Assembly: GCF_021602155.1 (NCBI RefSeq)
Contig: NZ_BQHY01000001.1
Coordinates: forward strand, 124,001-188,000
Reading direction: 5' to 3'
Source of the DNA: Pseudomonas parakoreensis
Lineage (GTDB): Bacteria; Pseudomonadota; Gammaproteobacteria; Pseudomonadales; Pseudomonadaceae
Length of the DNA stretch: 64,000 nt
This document shows, piece after piece, positions 1 through 8,366 of the stretch (position 1 is its first letter; each line of letters opens with the position of its first letter). The notes under the pieces are model-generated. The model was not told the origin of the DNA, ran no database searches, and saw only the letters and a list, made by a program, of their open reading frames with translations. The position numbers were made by a program, and so were the translations under genes.

Positions 1-371
1 ATCTTCACGTCGCGGGCGGCGAAGTCCTTGAGTATCGCCTTGAGGATGTCGCTGATCGCCAGCGTGCAGGCGCGCTCCGGCAGATCCGTGCAGACCTTCG
101 GATCGAGGCATACCGCGCGGTAGTTGACCGGTTGATGGCTGTAGAAACTGTGCTCGGTCTGCGGCGGCACCCACACCGCGTACTGCGGCGGCGACATGAA
201 GCGGTTGCCGTCGACGTCCATGTGCAGCACGCCGTGGGCCGCGTACTCCAGCGTGCCCCACGGATGGCGGTGCGGCGCGGCGTATTCATGGGTGTTGAAG
301 TCGGCGTAGCGGAAGTACACCGCTGACGGCAGTTCGCTGAAATCCAGCAGATCGATGTGTTTACTGTTCAT
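1..371 (-). CDS. AraC-family transcriptional regulator, N-terminal part (gene runs off the window)
   Basis: The minus-strand frame starts at an ATG at 371 and is open to position 1, giving about 123 residues beginning MNSKHIDLLDFSELP. It contains a cupin-like ligand-binding segment (HRHPWGTLEYAAHG, then VPPQTEHSFYS), typical of the N-terminal domain of AraC regulators that have a cupin sensor. The C-terminal helix-turn-helix half lies outside the window, so the DNA-binding domain is inferred. The gene is divergent from the EamA transporter at 468, with about 96 bp between the starts, which suggests it controls that transporter. No strong ribosome binding site is visible. Confidence 0.75.
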   Translation of the reverse strand, partial: MNSKHIDLLDFSELPSAVYFRYADFNTHEYAAPHRHPWGTLEYAAHGVLHMDVDGNRFMSPPQYAVWVPPQTEHSFYSHQPVNYRAVCLDPKVCTDLPERACTLAISDILKAILKDFAARDVK

Positions 372-467
372 GCTGTCCGGTTGCAGAGGCAGGTTGTCCG
401 GTTCGCAGTATAGGGCTGCATCCAGACAGGGGATAATCACGGTTCATCAACGTTCTGGTTTTAACCC

Positions 468-1355
468 ATGCAATACGCGTTTCCGCTGCTGGCGATTTTC
501 ATCTGGGCCGGCAATACCGTGATCAACAAACTGGCGGTCGGAGCAATCTTCCCCGCCGAGATCGGTTTCTACCGCTGGCTGCTCGCCGGCCTGCTGTTCA
601 CCCCGTTCATGCTCAAGGCGGTGATCGCGCACTGGCCGCAGATCCGCCCCAACCTGGGCAAGATCTTCATCCTCGGCGTGCTCGGAATGGCGGTCTATCA
701 AAGCCTCGCCTACTTCGCCGCGACCCTGACCAGCGCGACCAACATGGGCATCATCCTGTCGCTGATGCCGCTGATGTCGCTGGCCATGGCGATCATCAGC
801 CTCGGCCAGCGCCTGACTGCCGGCGCATTGTTCGGCGCGGTGCTGTCGTTCGTCGGCGTGCTGGTAGTGGTGTCGTCCGGCAGCCTCGGCGCCTTGCTGC
901 AGCACGGGGTAAATCTGGGTGACGCGATGATGCTGATCGCCACCCTCGCCTACGCGATCTACAGCACCCTGCTGAAAAAATGGCAGTTACGCCTGCCGCC
1001 GCTGGTGTTGTTGTACTTGCAAGTGCTGGTGGCAATTGTGGTGCTGTTTCCGCTGTATGCCGCTTCACCGAAAACCGGCTTCACCGCGCAAAATATTCCG
1101 CTGGTGCTGTACGCGTGCCTGCTGGCCTCGATGCTTGCGCCGCTGGCGTGGATGCAGGCGGTGCAGCGTCTGGGGCCGAGCCGGACCACATTGTTCTTTA
1201 ACTTGCTGCCGCTGATAACTGCGCTGATTGCGGCGGTGGTGTTGAAGGAAGAGTTGGCGATGTATCACCTGGTGGGTGGGGTGTTGACGTTGGGTGGGGT
1301 GATTCTGTCGGAGCGCTGGACCACCGTTCTAGGCCGCAAACTCAGCGTCGCCTGA
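468..1355 (+). CDS. EamA/DMT-family inner-membrane transporter
   Basis: A 295-residue, strongly hydrophobic protein with about ten predicted membrane segments, starting MQYAFPLLAIFIWAGNTVIN. It has the internal two-fold repeat of EamA (DUF6) drug/metabolite transporters: the first half opens with an FIWAGN motif, and the second (from about residue 150) opens with DAMMLIATLAYAIYSTLLKK. Family members export amino acids, sugars or metabolites; the substrate cannot be told from sequence. It is divergently transcribed from the AraC-type regulator, a common pairing for exporters of this class. A REP pair begins 10 bp after its stop codon. Confidence 0.85.
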   Translation: MQYAFPLLAIFIWAGNTVINKLAVGAIFPAEIGFYRWLLAGLLFTPFMLKAVIAHWPQIRPNLGKIFILGVLGMAVYQSLAYFAATLTSATNMGIILSLMPLMSLAMAIISLGQRLTAGALFGAVLSFVGVLVVVSSGSLGALLQHGVNLGDAMMLIATLAYAIYSTLLKKWQLRLPPLVLLYLQVLVAIVVLFPLYAASPKTGFTAQNIPLVLYACLLASMLAPLAWMQAVQRLGPSRTTLFFNLLPLITALIAAVVLKEELAMYHLVGGVLTLGGVILSERWTTVLGRKLSVA

Positions 1356-1364
1356 CTCGGCGCC

Positions 1365-1454
1365 ATCGCTGGCAAGCCAGCTCCCACAGGGTCGGTGTCG
1401 AACGCAACTTTTGTATACGCCACGAAACACTGTGGGAGCTGGCTTGCCAGCGAT
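1365..1454. repeat. Paired inverted REP (family A)
   Basis: The two arms ATCGCTGGCAAGCCAGCTCC and GGAGCTGGCTTGCCAGCGAT are inverted copies separated by about 40 bp. It lies between the convergent transporter and lipase genes. The same family occurs at 11665, 14085 and 19718. Confidence 0.9.
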
Positions 1455-1476
1455 AAACGAATACGCGGTGTATCTG

Positions 1477-2367
1477 CTAGACCCCCGCAGCCTTCAGCCG
1501 CGCCGCATGCTCGACAAACAACCGCACCGGATCCGCGCCCTTGCCCACCAGTCCCAGCGACTGGTTGACGATATCGAAGTGATCCAGCGGATAGTCGTCG
1601 CCAATCACCGTGCCCAGGTGCGAGCTGTAGCGCCCGACCATCCCGTCACACTGCCCTGGTTCGCGCACGAAGGTTTTCGCGAACAACCGGCAGCTGCGGT
1701 TGGTGCCGTCGAACAGGTTGCCACCGCGGTCAGTCTTGCCCGGTTGCAACGTGCCCGACCACGAGTAATAGCGCACGCCGTTGACCTCTTCCGGCCCCTG
1801 CCCGCCCCAGGTCCCAGGCAGGCCCTGTGGATAACGCTGATTGAACAGCGCCACGCCCTCGCGGGTCAGCGACTGGTGCGAGGCGTGGATATCCACCGGC
1901 AGTTTCGGCCCGTGATAACCGGTTTCCAGCCGCGCCATCAACCAGCCGATCAAACGCAGCAGCGCTTCGAGCAGACTGCCCTTGGCAGTGTTCGCCGGGT
2001 AGTGTTTCTGCAGATAGTCGGCCAGTTCCGAACCGTGATTGGGCCCGGCCACCGACGTCACCGAGGCGACCAGATCCGGCCGTTTGGCGGCGGCATAACG
2101 GGCTGTCAACGAGCCCTGGCTGTGGCCGATCAGATTGACCCTGGCCGCGCCGGTCTCGCGCAAAATCTCGTCGATCCGCGCCAGCAACTGCTCACCGCGC
2201 ACCTCGGTGGAGTTGAGCGGCGACACCTGTACCGCAATCACTGTGGCCCCGCCACGGCGCAACGCCTTGATGATCCCGTACCAGTACGGATACAGCAGCA
2301 ACCGGATAAACCCGAGCATGCCCGGCACCAGCACCAGTGGATAACGTGTCGCCGTACTTTGTGACAT
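1477..2367 (-). CDS. Triacylglycerol lipase, P. fragi-like (bacterial lipase family I)
   Basis: A 296-residue alpha/beta-hydrolase. The nucleophile elbow GHSQG is at residues 81-85 (Ser83), followed by SVAGPNHGSELADYL, the family I pattern. The C-terminal part has DGMVGRYSSHLGTVIGDDYP and DHFDIVNQ, which carry the calcium/Asp and catalytic His regions. It probably hydrolyses ester bonds of acylglycerols. The ATG at 2367 has AAGGAT 8-13 bases upstream; a longer frame to 2415 has no such site. There is no signal peptide, as in the remembered P. fragi lipase, so secretion is uncertain. The usual oxyanion-hole HG is replaced by PG in LVLVPGMLGF. No lipase foldase gene is nearby. Confidence 0.8.
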   Translation of the reverse strand: MSQSTATRYPLVLVPGMLGFIRLLLYPYWYGIIKALRRGGATVIAVQVSPLNSTEVRGEQLLARIDEILRETGAARVNLIGHSQGSLTARYAAAKRPDLVASVTSVAGPNHGSELADYLQKHYPANTAKGSLLEALLRLIGWLMARLETGYHGPKLPVDIHASHQSLTREGVALFNQRYPQGLPGTWGGQGPEEVNGVRYYSWSGTLQPGKTDRGGNLFDGTNRSCRLFAKTFVREPGQCDGMVGRYSSHLGTVIGDDYPLDHFDIVNQSLGLVGKGADPVRLFVEHAARLKAAGV

Positions 2368-2457
2368 GGGCAAACATCCTTGTGGTCGTGAGTGGAGGCC
2401 TGACGTGCAAAACACCCGCCAAGCCTCCTCCTTGATGATGACAACTGCACCCTCAGC

Positions 2458-2763
2458 CTACTTCAGGCCCACCACCCCCGCCACAATCAGCCCCACCGAC
2501 AGCAGCTTGATCAGGGTCAGGCTCTCGCCGAGCAAGACAAAACCGAGAAACACCGTGCCCAGCGAGCCGATCGCCGTCCAGATCGGGTAGGCGATGCTCA
2601 CCGGCAACTCGCGCAGCGCCAGCGTCAGGAAGTAAACCCCGCCAATCGCCGCGAGCACCGTGATCAGCGACGGCCACAACCGGGTGAAGCCTTCGGCGTA
2701 CTTCATGCCCATGGCGAACGTCACTTCGAAACCGGCGGCGATCAGCAGGAACAGCCAGGCCAC
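2458..2763 (-). CDS. Small multidrug resistance (SMR) transporter, SugE/Gdx-like
   Basis: A 101-residue protein with four hydrophobic helices, the normal size for SMR proteins that work as dual-topology dimers. The N-terminus MAWLFLLIAAGFEVTFAMGM carries the membrane-embedded glutamate (Glu13) used for proton/cation exchange. AYPIWTAIGSLGT matches the conserved third-helix region. The KYAEGFTR segment resembles the SugE/Gdx branch, which exports guanidinium or quaternary ammonium compounds, more than EmrE. It starts with GTG immediately after the TAA of the azoreductase gene, so the two are translated from one message. Confidence 0.82.
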   Translation of the reverse strand: MAWLFLLIAAGFEVTFAMGMKYAEGFTRLWPSLITVLAAIGGVYFLTLALRELPVSIAYPIWTAIGSLGTVFLGFVLLGESLTLIKLLSVGLIVAGVVGLK

Positions 2764-3402
2764 TTAGAATGTCCGGGCGAGGTCGAGCAATCGCTGCTCG
2801 GCCTCGGCCACCGACACCGCGAAGGTGCGCTCGGCCGACTCTTCGCCCTCGGCCGCGACCACCGTGACGTCGTTGATACCGATAAAGCCCAGTGCGGTGC
2901 GCAACCACGGATCGGCGTGGTTCAGTGCTTCCAGTTCACCGCCGGGGCCAAAGCCGAACCCGCCGCGACTGGTGACAATCAACGCTTTCTTGCCCTGCAG
3001 CAGCGGGGTGTACTGGGCCACGCCGTTGTCGAGGGTGTGGTCGAACGTCAGACCCAGGCGCACGATCTGATCGACCCAGGCCTTGAGGCCGCTGGGCACG
3101 CTGAAGTTGTACATCGGCGTGGAAATCAGCAGCAGGTCATGCTCGAACAACTCGCCGACCAATTGATCGCTGAGCGCCAGATCGGCTTGCATCGACAGTG
3201 GGCGCGCCTCGGGCTCAGGATGAAACGCAGCAGCGACAAACGCTTCATTGACTGGCGGGATCAGCGCGCGCCCGACTTCACGGCGGGTGACCTGCGCCTG
3301 CGGATGGCGCAAAAGCCAGGCGCTGAGAAAGCTTTCCGCGAGGCGCCGTGAATGCGAACGGTCACCCCGTGGGCTGGCATGAATTGCAAGAATTTTGCTC
3401 AT
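2764..3402 (-). CDS. azoR: FMN-dependent NADH-azoreductase / quinone reductase
   Basis: A 212-residue flavodoxin-fold protein starting [20 protein letters not shown], the FMN phosphate-binding loop. [18 protein letters not shown] and TSRGG are further AzoR family motifs that contact flavin and quinone. These enzymes reduce quinones or azo compounds by two electrons with NAD(P)H. The start was chosen because GGAGG lies about 8 bases upstream of ATG 3402; the open frame extends to 3624 without further family similarity. It abuts the SMR gene (TAA-GTG) and is divergent from a LysR-type gene now broken, a typical azoR regulator arrangement. Confidence 0.88.
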   Translation of the reverse strand: MSKILAIHASPRGDRSHSRRLAESFLSAWLLRHPQAQVTRREVGRALIPPVNEAFVAAAFHPEPEARPLSMQADLALSDQLVGELFEHDLLLISTPMYNFSVPSGLKAWVDQIVRLGLTFDHTLDNGVAQYTPLLQGKKALIVTSRGGFGFGPGGELEALNHADPWLRTALGFIGINDVTVVAAEGEESAERTFAVSVAEAEQRLLDLARTF

Positions 3403-3523
3403 CTGTGTTTCCTCCGGACTAGAATCAAACGGCTTGTGGCTCGCAGCTTGAAGCGCGTGACCGCGTCCATTCAAATGAGCAAAAATCAGTCCGGATGAAT
3501 TCATTTCATCCATGGAGTTTTCA

Positions 3524-4433
3524 ATGTTCGCCTCGTTGCCGCTGACCGCCCTGCGCGCCTTCGAATCCGCTTCGCGCCTGCTGAGTTTCAAGGCCGCCGC
3601 CGAAGAGCTGTCGGTCACGCCCACGGCAATCTCTCATCAGATCCGTACGCTGGAAGACTGGCTCGGCGTGGCCCTGTTCGAACGTTTGCCGCGTCAGGTA
3701 CGCCTGACCGAAGGTGGCGAGCGGCTGTTTCGCAGCCTGCACGGCGCGCTGCTGGAAGTGGCGCAAAGCGTCGATACCCTGCGCCCGCAACGCAGCGGCA
3801 GCAGCCTGACGCTGTCGACCACGGCCGCGTTCGCCGCGCTATGGCTGGTGCCGCGCCTCGGGCGCTTTTATGCGCAGCATCCGAACATCAACGTGCGCCT
3901 CGATACCCACTGCGAAGTCATCGACTTGCATCAGGACGCCAGCGTCGATCTGGTGCTGCGCTACAGCCTTGACGACTACCCCAATCTTTACGGCTTGTGC
4001 CTGTTCGATGAGTCGTTCGGCGTGTACGGCTCACCGGAGCAGGTGGCGCTGGCACAACTCGAAGCTGTATGCCCACGGCTGGGAAGCGTGGTGCGCCCGC
4101 GCAAGTGAGAACTGGCTGAACCAGCATCCCGCAATGCGCGAATACGACGAAGAGCACTACGCGCTCCAAGCGGCGATTGCCGGGCAAGGCTTGGTCCTTG
4201 CGAGCAATATTCTGGTCTCGCAAAGCGTCGCCAGCGGGTTGCTGGTGCCGTACAAGGGGCAGGTGCAGGTCGATGGCGCAGGCTACAGCGCATTGTGTGT
4301 GCCGGGACGGGAGCGCCATCCGCCGGTGCGGGCGTTTTTTGCCTGGTTGCAGGAGGAGGCCGTGTTGTCCGGACTGACGCCAAGATTGCAGCCTTCGGCA
4401 GCGCCTACAGGGGGGACGGCGCAAATCTCGTAA
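3524..4433 (+). pseudogene. LysR-family regulator (GcvA/TrpI-like), frameshifted
   Basis: The first frame (from ATG 3524, with GGAG just upstream) encodes the winged-helix domain ([20 protein letters not shown]) and half of the effector domain up to SPEQVALA near 4054, then runs to a stop at 4108. The rest of the protein continues in another frame from RWHNSKLYAHGWEAWC (about 4047) through AIAGQGLVLASNILVS to a stop at 4433. The junction lacks the roughly ten residues normally found there, so an internal deletion not divisible by three is more likely than a one-base slip. The last residues are encoded by a solitary REP half (4382-4410). It probably once regulated the divergent azoR-SMR pair. 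A sequencing error is not excluded. Confidence 0.78.
4382..4410. repeat. Solitary REP half (family B)
   Basis: AAGATTGCAGCCTTCGGCAG followed by CGCCTACAG matches one arm of the family B repeats found elsewhere in the window, with two mismatches. It lies inside the 3' end of the broken LysR gene and encodes its last residues. Confidence 0.7.
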
Positions 4434-4524
4434 AACTTTTTGCATCGCGCAGGACTCACAACCAGGGTAAGCGATCACGCCTGTAGAGCGTGGCGCCCAT
4501 TGGATTAGCCTCCTGGAGATCGAA

Positions 4525-5058
4525 ATGAGCGATGACCTGCACTTGTCGGATGTCAAAACCCTGCGCGAACGTGCGCGGCAACACGTCGAGAACGGCGCGG
4601 TAACCGAAAGCTACAGTGCCAACCGTGAAGAGGTGCTGCGCCTGCTCAACGAATCGTTGGCCACCGAACTGGTCTGCGTGCTGCGCTACAAGCGCCACTA
4701 CTTCATGGCCAACGGTCTGAAAGCCAACGTGGCCGCTGACGAATTTCTCGAACACGCCACCCAGGAAGCGCAACACGCCGACCGTCTGGCCGAGCGCATC
4801 GTGCAACTGGGCGGCGAGCCGGAATTCAACCCGGACCTGCTGTCGAAAATGTCCCACGCACAATACGTGGCCGGGAACACCTTGAAGGAAATGGTCTATG
4901 AGGACCTGGTGGCCGAGCGGATCGCCATCGACAGCTACCGCGAGATCATTCAGTACATCGGCGAAAAAGACCCGACGACTCGGCGCATCTTCGAAGACAT
5001 CCTCGCGCAGGAAGAAGAGCATGCCGATGATATGGCCGACATTCTGAAAGACTTGTAA
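4525..5058 (+). CDS. Ferritin-like (bacterioferritin/DPS-type) iron-binding protein
   Basis: A 177-residue, almost entirely helical acidic protein. It has two ferritin-type ligand pairs: ESLATELVCVLRYKRHYF with EHATQEAQHADRLAERI, and VYEDLVAERIAIDSYREII with ILAQEEEHADD. The Glu plus ExxH pattern marks a diiron four-helix bundle. Such proteins oxidise and store iron or protect DNA from iron-driven peroxide damage. It differs from true bacterioferritin by a longer N-terminal lead (about 40 residues) and no clear haem-binding methionine. The start has GGAG 8 bases upstream. It stands alone between the LysR remnant and a REP pair. Confidence 0.82.
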   Translation: MSDDLHLSDVKTLRERARQHVENGAVTESYSANREEVLRLLNESLATELVCVLRYKRHYFMANGLKANVAADEFLEHATQEAQHADRLAERIVQLGGEPEFNPDLLSKMSHAQYVAGNTLKEMVYEDLVAERIAIDSYREIIQYIGEKDPTTRRIFEDILAQEEEHADDMADILKDL

Positions 5059-5073
5059 GCCTTTCAAAACCGT

Positions 5074-5140
5074 CTTCGCGAGCAGGCTCGCTCCCACACT
5101 GGAATCCATTTCAAATGTGGGAGCGAGCCTGCTCGCGAAG
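5074..5140. repeat. Paired inverted REP (family A variant)
   Basis: CTTCGCGAGCAGGCTCGCTC and GAGCGAGCCTGCTCGCGAAG are inverted copies about 27 bp apart, just after the ferritin-like gene. The same variant is at 42938. Confidence 0.9.
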
Positions 5141-5157
5141 GGGCCGCTACAGAAACA

Positions 5158-5215
5158 AAAAGATCGCAGCCTGTAATGGTCTTCCTGTAGGAGCTGCCGC
5201 AGGCTGCGATCTTTT
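5158..5215. repeat. Imperfect paired REP (family B), left arm shortened
   Basis: The right arm TGTAGGAGCTGCCGCAGGCT runs into GCGATCTTTT. The left arm keeps only AAAGATCGCAGCCTG, so the pair is decayed. It sits just downstream of the asmA-like gene. Confidence 0.75.
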
Positions 5216-5225
5216 GCTCTTGCCT

Positions 5226-7301
5226 TTACTTGGTTGGCTTGACGGTCACGGGCGCCTTGCCCGCCTTCATCTGTTGCAGCAATGGCGCGCACTGATTCGG
5301 CTCACCACCGCTCGGCGCCACGAGCGCCAGCAGCCCCGCCGCTGGTGCAGCGATCACGCCCAGTGCAACCATTCCCGCCCCGCGCAGCATCAACGGTACA
5401 GCCTTGACCCCGGCGTCCGGCTTGATGAACTTGCCGCGCACGTACAGCGGTGAACGCAGCGAAATCAGACGCCAGCCCTTGGATTCCGGGGTCACGGTCA
5501 GGTCCAGTTGCTCGGTGGCCATGTTCGCCGTGCCGTCGATGTAAATAATCGCGTTCTCGGTATCGAACACAAACAGCCGGGTGGTCGCCAGGCCGGTCTT
5601 GATGTCGAAGTCCGCCGCCGCGCAGTTGATCTTCACTTCCTTGTCGCCAAAGATCTTGCCGACCACGTAGTTACCGACGTTGAGCCCTGCCAGTTCCATC
5701 AGCTCGCGGCTGATCGCCCCGTCGTTGATCAGCATCTTCAACTGGCCATTGGCGCCGCCGAGCAGCTTGGCCACCGAGTTGCCGCGGCCGCTGATATCGG
5801 CGTCGCCATTGAGCTCACCGAAACTGGTTTTCATCGGTTCGAAGGTCGGGAACAACTGCTTGAGCTTGAACCCGCGCGCGGTCAGTTTGGCCCGGCCTTC
5901 CAGCGGTTCGGCGCGACCGTTGAGGCGAATCTGCGCGTCCAGATTACCGCCGGCCACGCCGAAGCGCAGCGGTTCGAGGCTGAGTTCGCCGTCGTTGAGT
6001 TTCAGGTGGGTATAAAGGTCGGTGAACGGCAGTTTTTCGCTGTGCACGATGCGTTTGCCAGTGAACTCGACGTCGGCATCCATCGCGCGCCAGCGGTCGG
6101 TCTTGAACTCTTCAACCGGCAGCACTTTGTCGGTCGGCTGCTTGCTCTCGCCGCCGCGGGCCTTTTGCTTGTCATTCGAGTCGGCGCCGATCAGCGGCGC
6201 GAGGTCGGCGAACAGCAGCTGATTGGACAGCAGCGCACCACTGAGTTTTGGCCGAGGCTGACTGGCGACGTAGGTCAGATCGCCATGAATGTCACTGCCG
6301 CCGATCTTGCCGTTGAACTGCTCGTAGGTGAATTTCGCCCCGGCGGCGTCATGCAATTTGGCAATCAGATGGCCGTCGGTGGAGTACGGCGGCGTGTCCG
6401 GCAGAGTCACGCCGGTCAGCGGATAGAGGTTGCCGAGGCTGGCACCGGCCAGTTTCAGCCGCAGATCGAGGGCACCGAGGTTGAGCGGGTCGGTCAACGT
6501 ACCGGCGAGTTCGAGGCTGGTGGCGCCGATCTTCGCCTGGGCCTGCAGCGGGAACGGTTTGTTCGCGTCCTGCAACGCCAGCAATCCGCCGATTTTGCCC
6601 TGGCCGGTGAGATTCTGGCCGTGGTACTGGCCTTTGACCTTCAGCGCGAACGCATAGTCCTGCGGCGCGGTGCCTTTGTCCTGGGCCGTTTTCGCGGCTT
6701 TGTCACCGACGATTTCGCTGAACGGAATCGGTTTGCCCAGCGGATCGATCACCACATCGAGATTGCTCTTGAGCGTCTGGTCGTCCAGCGTGACGTGGCC
6801 CTTGTCGAAACCGATGGCGCCGATGTCCACCACCCAGTTCGACGGTTCGGCGTTCGGGTCTTTGGGGTCGAACTTGAAGGTCCAGTTGGCGCGGCCATCG
6901 GCCAGGCGTTGCAGTTGCGCGTTGGGCTCGGTCAGGTCGATGCGCGGGATCGTCACCCGTTGCGCCAGCAGGGCCAGCGGCGAGATGCGCAGCTCCACGC
7001 GTTTGAGGGTGACCATCTGCGGCTGCTTCGACCAGTCCGGGTTGCCCAGTGTCAGGTCTTCAGCCACCACGTGCGGCCACGGCACCCAGGCCCGCCAGCC
7101 GCCCTCGTCCGGCTCGCGCTGCCAGATCACTGCGAGGTTGCCATTGATGGCAAACGGTCGATGCAGTTCTTCCGAGACTTTGGCGTTGAGCGGCGGTTTG
7201 ATCCGGTTCCAATCGAAGAACACGATGATCAGAACGAGTACCGCCAGCAGCAGTACGAGGATGGCGAAGGTCCAACTGAAGATTTTCCCGGTGCGCGTCA
7301 T
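5226..7301 (-). CDS. AsmA-family protein
   Basis: A 691-residue protein with one N-terminal membrane anchor (residues about 7-28, IFSWTFAILVLLLAVLVLII) and a large periplasmic part rich in beta-structure. FDWNRIKPPLNAKVSEELHR is the typical AsmA opening, and GELNGDADISGRGNSVAKLL in the C-terminal half is the characteristic repeat region. AsmA-like proteins form long grooves linking inner and outer membranes and are implicated in phospholipid transport and outer-membrane homeostasis; the exact paralogue cannot be told. ATG 7301 has AGGAG at the right distance. It is a single gene, followed by REP sequences. Confidence 0.85.
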   Translation of the reverse strand: MTRTGKIFSWTFAILVLLLAVLVLIIVFFDWNRIKPPLNAKVSEELHRPFAINGNLAVIWQREPDEGGWRAWVPWPHVVAEDLTLGNPDWSKQPQMVTLKRVELRISPLALLAQRVTIPRIDLTEPNAQLQRLADGRANWTFKFDPKDPNAEPSNWVVDIGAIGFDKGHVTLDDQTLKSNLDVVIDPLGKPIPFSEIVGDKAAKTAQDKGTAPQDYAFALKVKGQYHGQNLTGQGKIGGLLALQDANKPFPLQAQAKIGATSLELAGTLTDPLNLGALDLRLKLAGASLGNLYPLTGVTLPDTPPYSTDGHLIAKLHDAAGAKFTYEQFNGKIGGSDIHGDLTYVASQPRPKLSGALLSNQLLFADLAPLIGADSNDKQKARGGESKQPTDKVLPVEEFKTDRWRAMDADVEFTGKRIVHSEKLPFTDLYTHLKLNDGELSLEPLRFGVAGGNLDAQIRLNGRAEPLEGRAKLTARGFKLKQLFPTFEPMKTSFGELNGDADISGRGNSVAKLLGGANGQLKMLINDGAISRELMELAGLNVGNYVVGKIFGDKEVKINCAAADFDIKTGLATTRLFVFDTENAIIYIDGTANMATEQLDLTVTPESKGWRLISLRSPLYVRGKFIKPDAGVKAVPLMLRGAGMVALGVIAAPAAGLLALVAPSGGEPNQCAPLLQQMKAGKAPVTVKPTK

Positions 7302-7686
7302 GCACAAAACTCCTGATGACGACCGCACGCCGACTTCGCGACGCACAGCTGAAACGGCGGGCCAAAGCGGCCCTCATGAAATCTACGACTGGCAAACAGT
7401 GCGCAGGTTTAATCGGAATATAGATTCCGTGGCAAAAAATCGCCCGAATGCTGACTGATTGGTCGAACAGCGTTACCGCTGCCCGCACATTTGCGAGGCG
7501 CGAGTGAGTCGAAAATACCCACTGCGGTGCAAAACCACCGCCCGCAAACGCCCGAGCTAGAGCGCCTCGGCAGAACAATCAATTCTGTTGATTATTACCA
7601 TTGCGTTTATGAACTTTTATATCGACTTATCGAGAGTAGCATTGGCTTCGTACCCACTTTATCGCCCTCCCAAGGAGCAACCCATC
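7302..7686. other. Intergenic stretch between divergent asmA-like and repeat-protein genes
   Basis: A 385-bp gene-free region that must contain the promoters of both flanking genes. It becomes AT-richer towards 7576-7640. No convincing -35/-10 pair, operator or stable hairpin was found by eye, and a short upstream in-frame extension of the 7687 gene lacks a signal peptide and was not accepted. Confidence 0.5.
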
Positions 7687-8193
7687 ATGAAACGCCAATT
7701 ACTGCTCAGCCTTACCCTGTCGATGCTAGCCAGCACTGCTTTCGCCCTGCCCGCTGCCGATCAGGCTACCCCACAAGTGAAATCCAGCCACTCGGTGTTC
7801 AGCCAGACTGTGGCTGCTGATGGCGGCGACCGCACGCCACAAGGCCAGACCCTGGCTGAAAACGGCCGTAATCGTCTGGAAGAGAAAGGCCTGGTACAAG
7901 ATGGCTACGACAAGACGCCACAAGGCCAAGCTGTAGCAGAAGGTGGCCGTGATCGTCTGGAAGAGAAAGGTCTGGTGCAAGACGGCTATGACAAGACTCC
8001 ACAAGGTCAGACCCTGGCTTCCGATGGCAGCGACCGCACTCCACAAGGCCAGACCCTCGCTGAAGGTGGTGGTGACCGCACCCCACAAGGCCAGACCCTT
8101 GCCGAAGACGGTTTCGACAAAACCCCACTGGGCCAAGCCGTTGCCGAAGGTGGTGGTGACCGTGTGATCGAACGCAACAGCGCTTTGAGCTAA
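7687..8193 (+). CDS. Secreted tandem-repeat protein of unknown function
   Basis: A 168-residue protein with a clear signal peptide (MKRQLLLSLTLSMLASTAFA, cleavage after AFA) and a mature part built of about nine units of 13-14 residues. The main unit reads DGxDxTPQGQTLAE; a second type reads GGRDRLEEKGLVQ. A 27-residue combination of both types is repeated with an 81-bp period (7873 and 7954). The mature protein is rich in Gly, Asp, Gln and Thr, with no Cys and no hydrophobic segment. The start has AAGGAG upstream and the gene is followed by a strong terminator, so it is a single transcription unit. Function is not recognised: a flexible periplasmic, surface or released peptide is possible. 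It stands next to desT where desBC would be expected. Confidence 0.8.
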   Translation: MKRQLLLSLTLSMLASTAFALPAADQATPQVKSSHSVFSQTVAADGGDRTPQGQTLAENGRNRLEEKGLVQDGYDKTPQGQAVAEGGRDRLEEKGLVQDGYDKTPQGQTLASDGSDRTPQGQTLAEGGGDRTPQGQTLAEDGFDKTPLGQAVAEGGGDRVIERNSALS

Positions 8194-8212
8194 GCCCATG
8201 GCGGCCTGGAAA

Positions 8213-8240
8213 AAAAGCCCAATCACCGGATTGGGCTTTT
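8213..8240 (+). terminator. Intrinsic terminator after the repeat-protein gene
   Basis: A 12-bp perfect stem (AAAAGCCCAATC / GATTGGGCTTTT) with a four-base loop ends in a T-run, 20 bp after the stop codon. Confidence 0.9.
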
Positions 8241-8366
8241 GACTTTTTCAGCACTGGCAACCTGCACCCCCCCTTTTTACCGCTGACATTCCCCCTGCCG
8301 TTCGACGCCAGCAAAGCCGATTTGCTAGAGTGCGGCGCTTGTCCCGCTCAAGAAAACGCCTTTGCG

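Noticed and set aside
5508-7316. 602-residue plus-strand frame opposite the AsmA gene
   Set aside because: Antisense shadow of a real gene with a membrane anchor and family motifs on the other strand; common in GC-rich DNA.
7588-7686. Earlier ATG of the repeat-protein frame
   Set aside because: The extension destroys the clear signal peptide start at 7687, which has AAGGAG just upstream.
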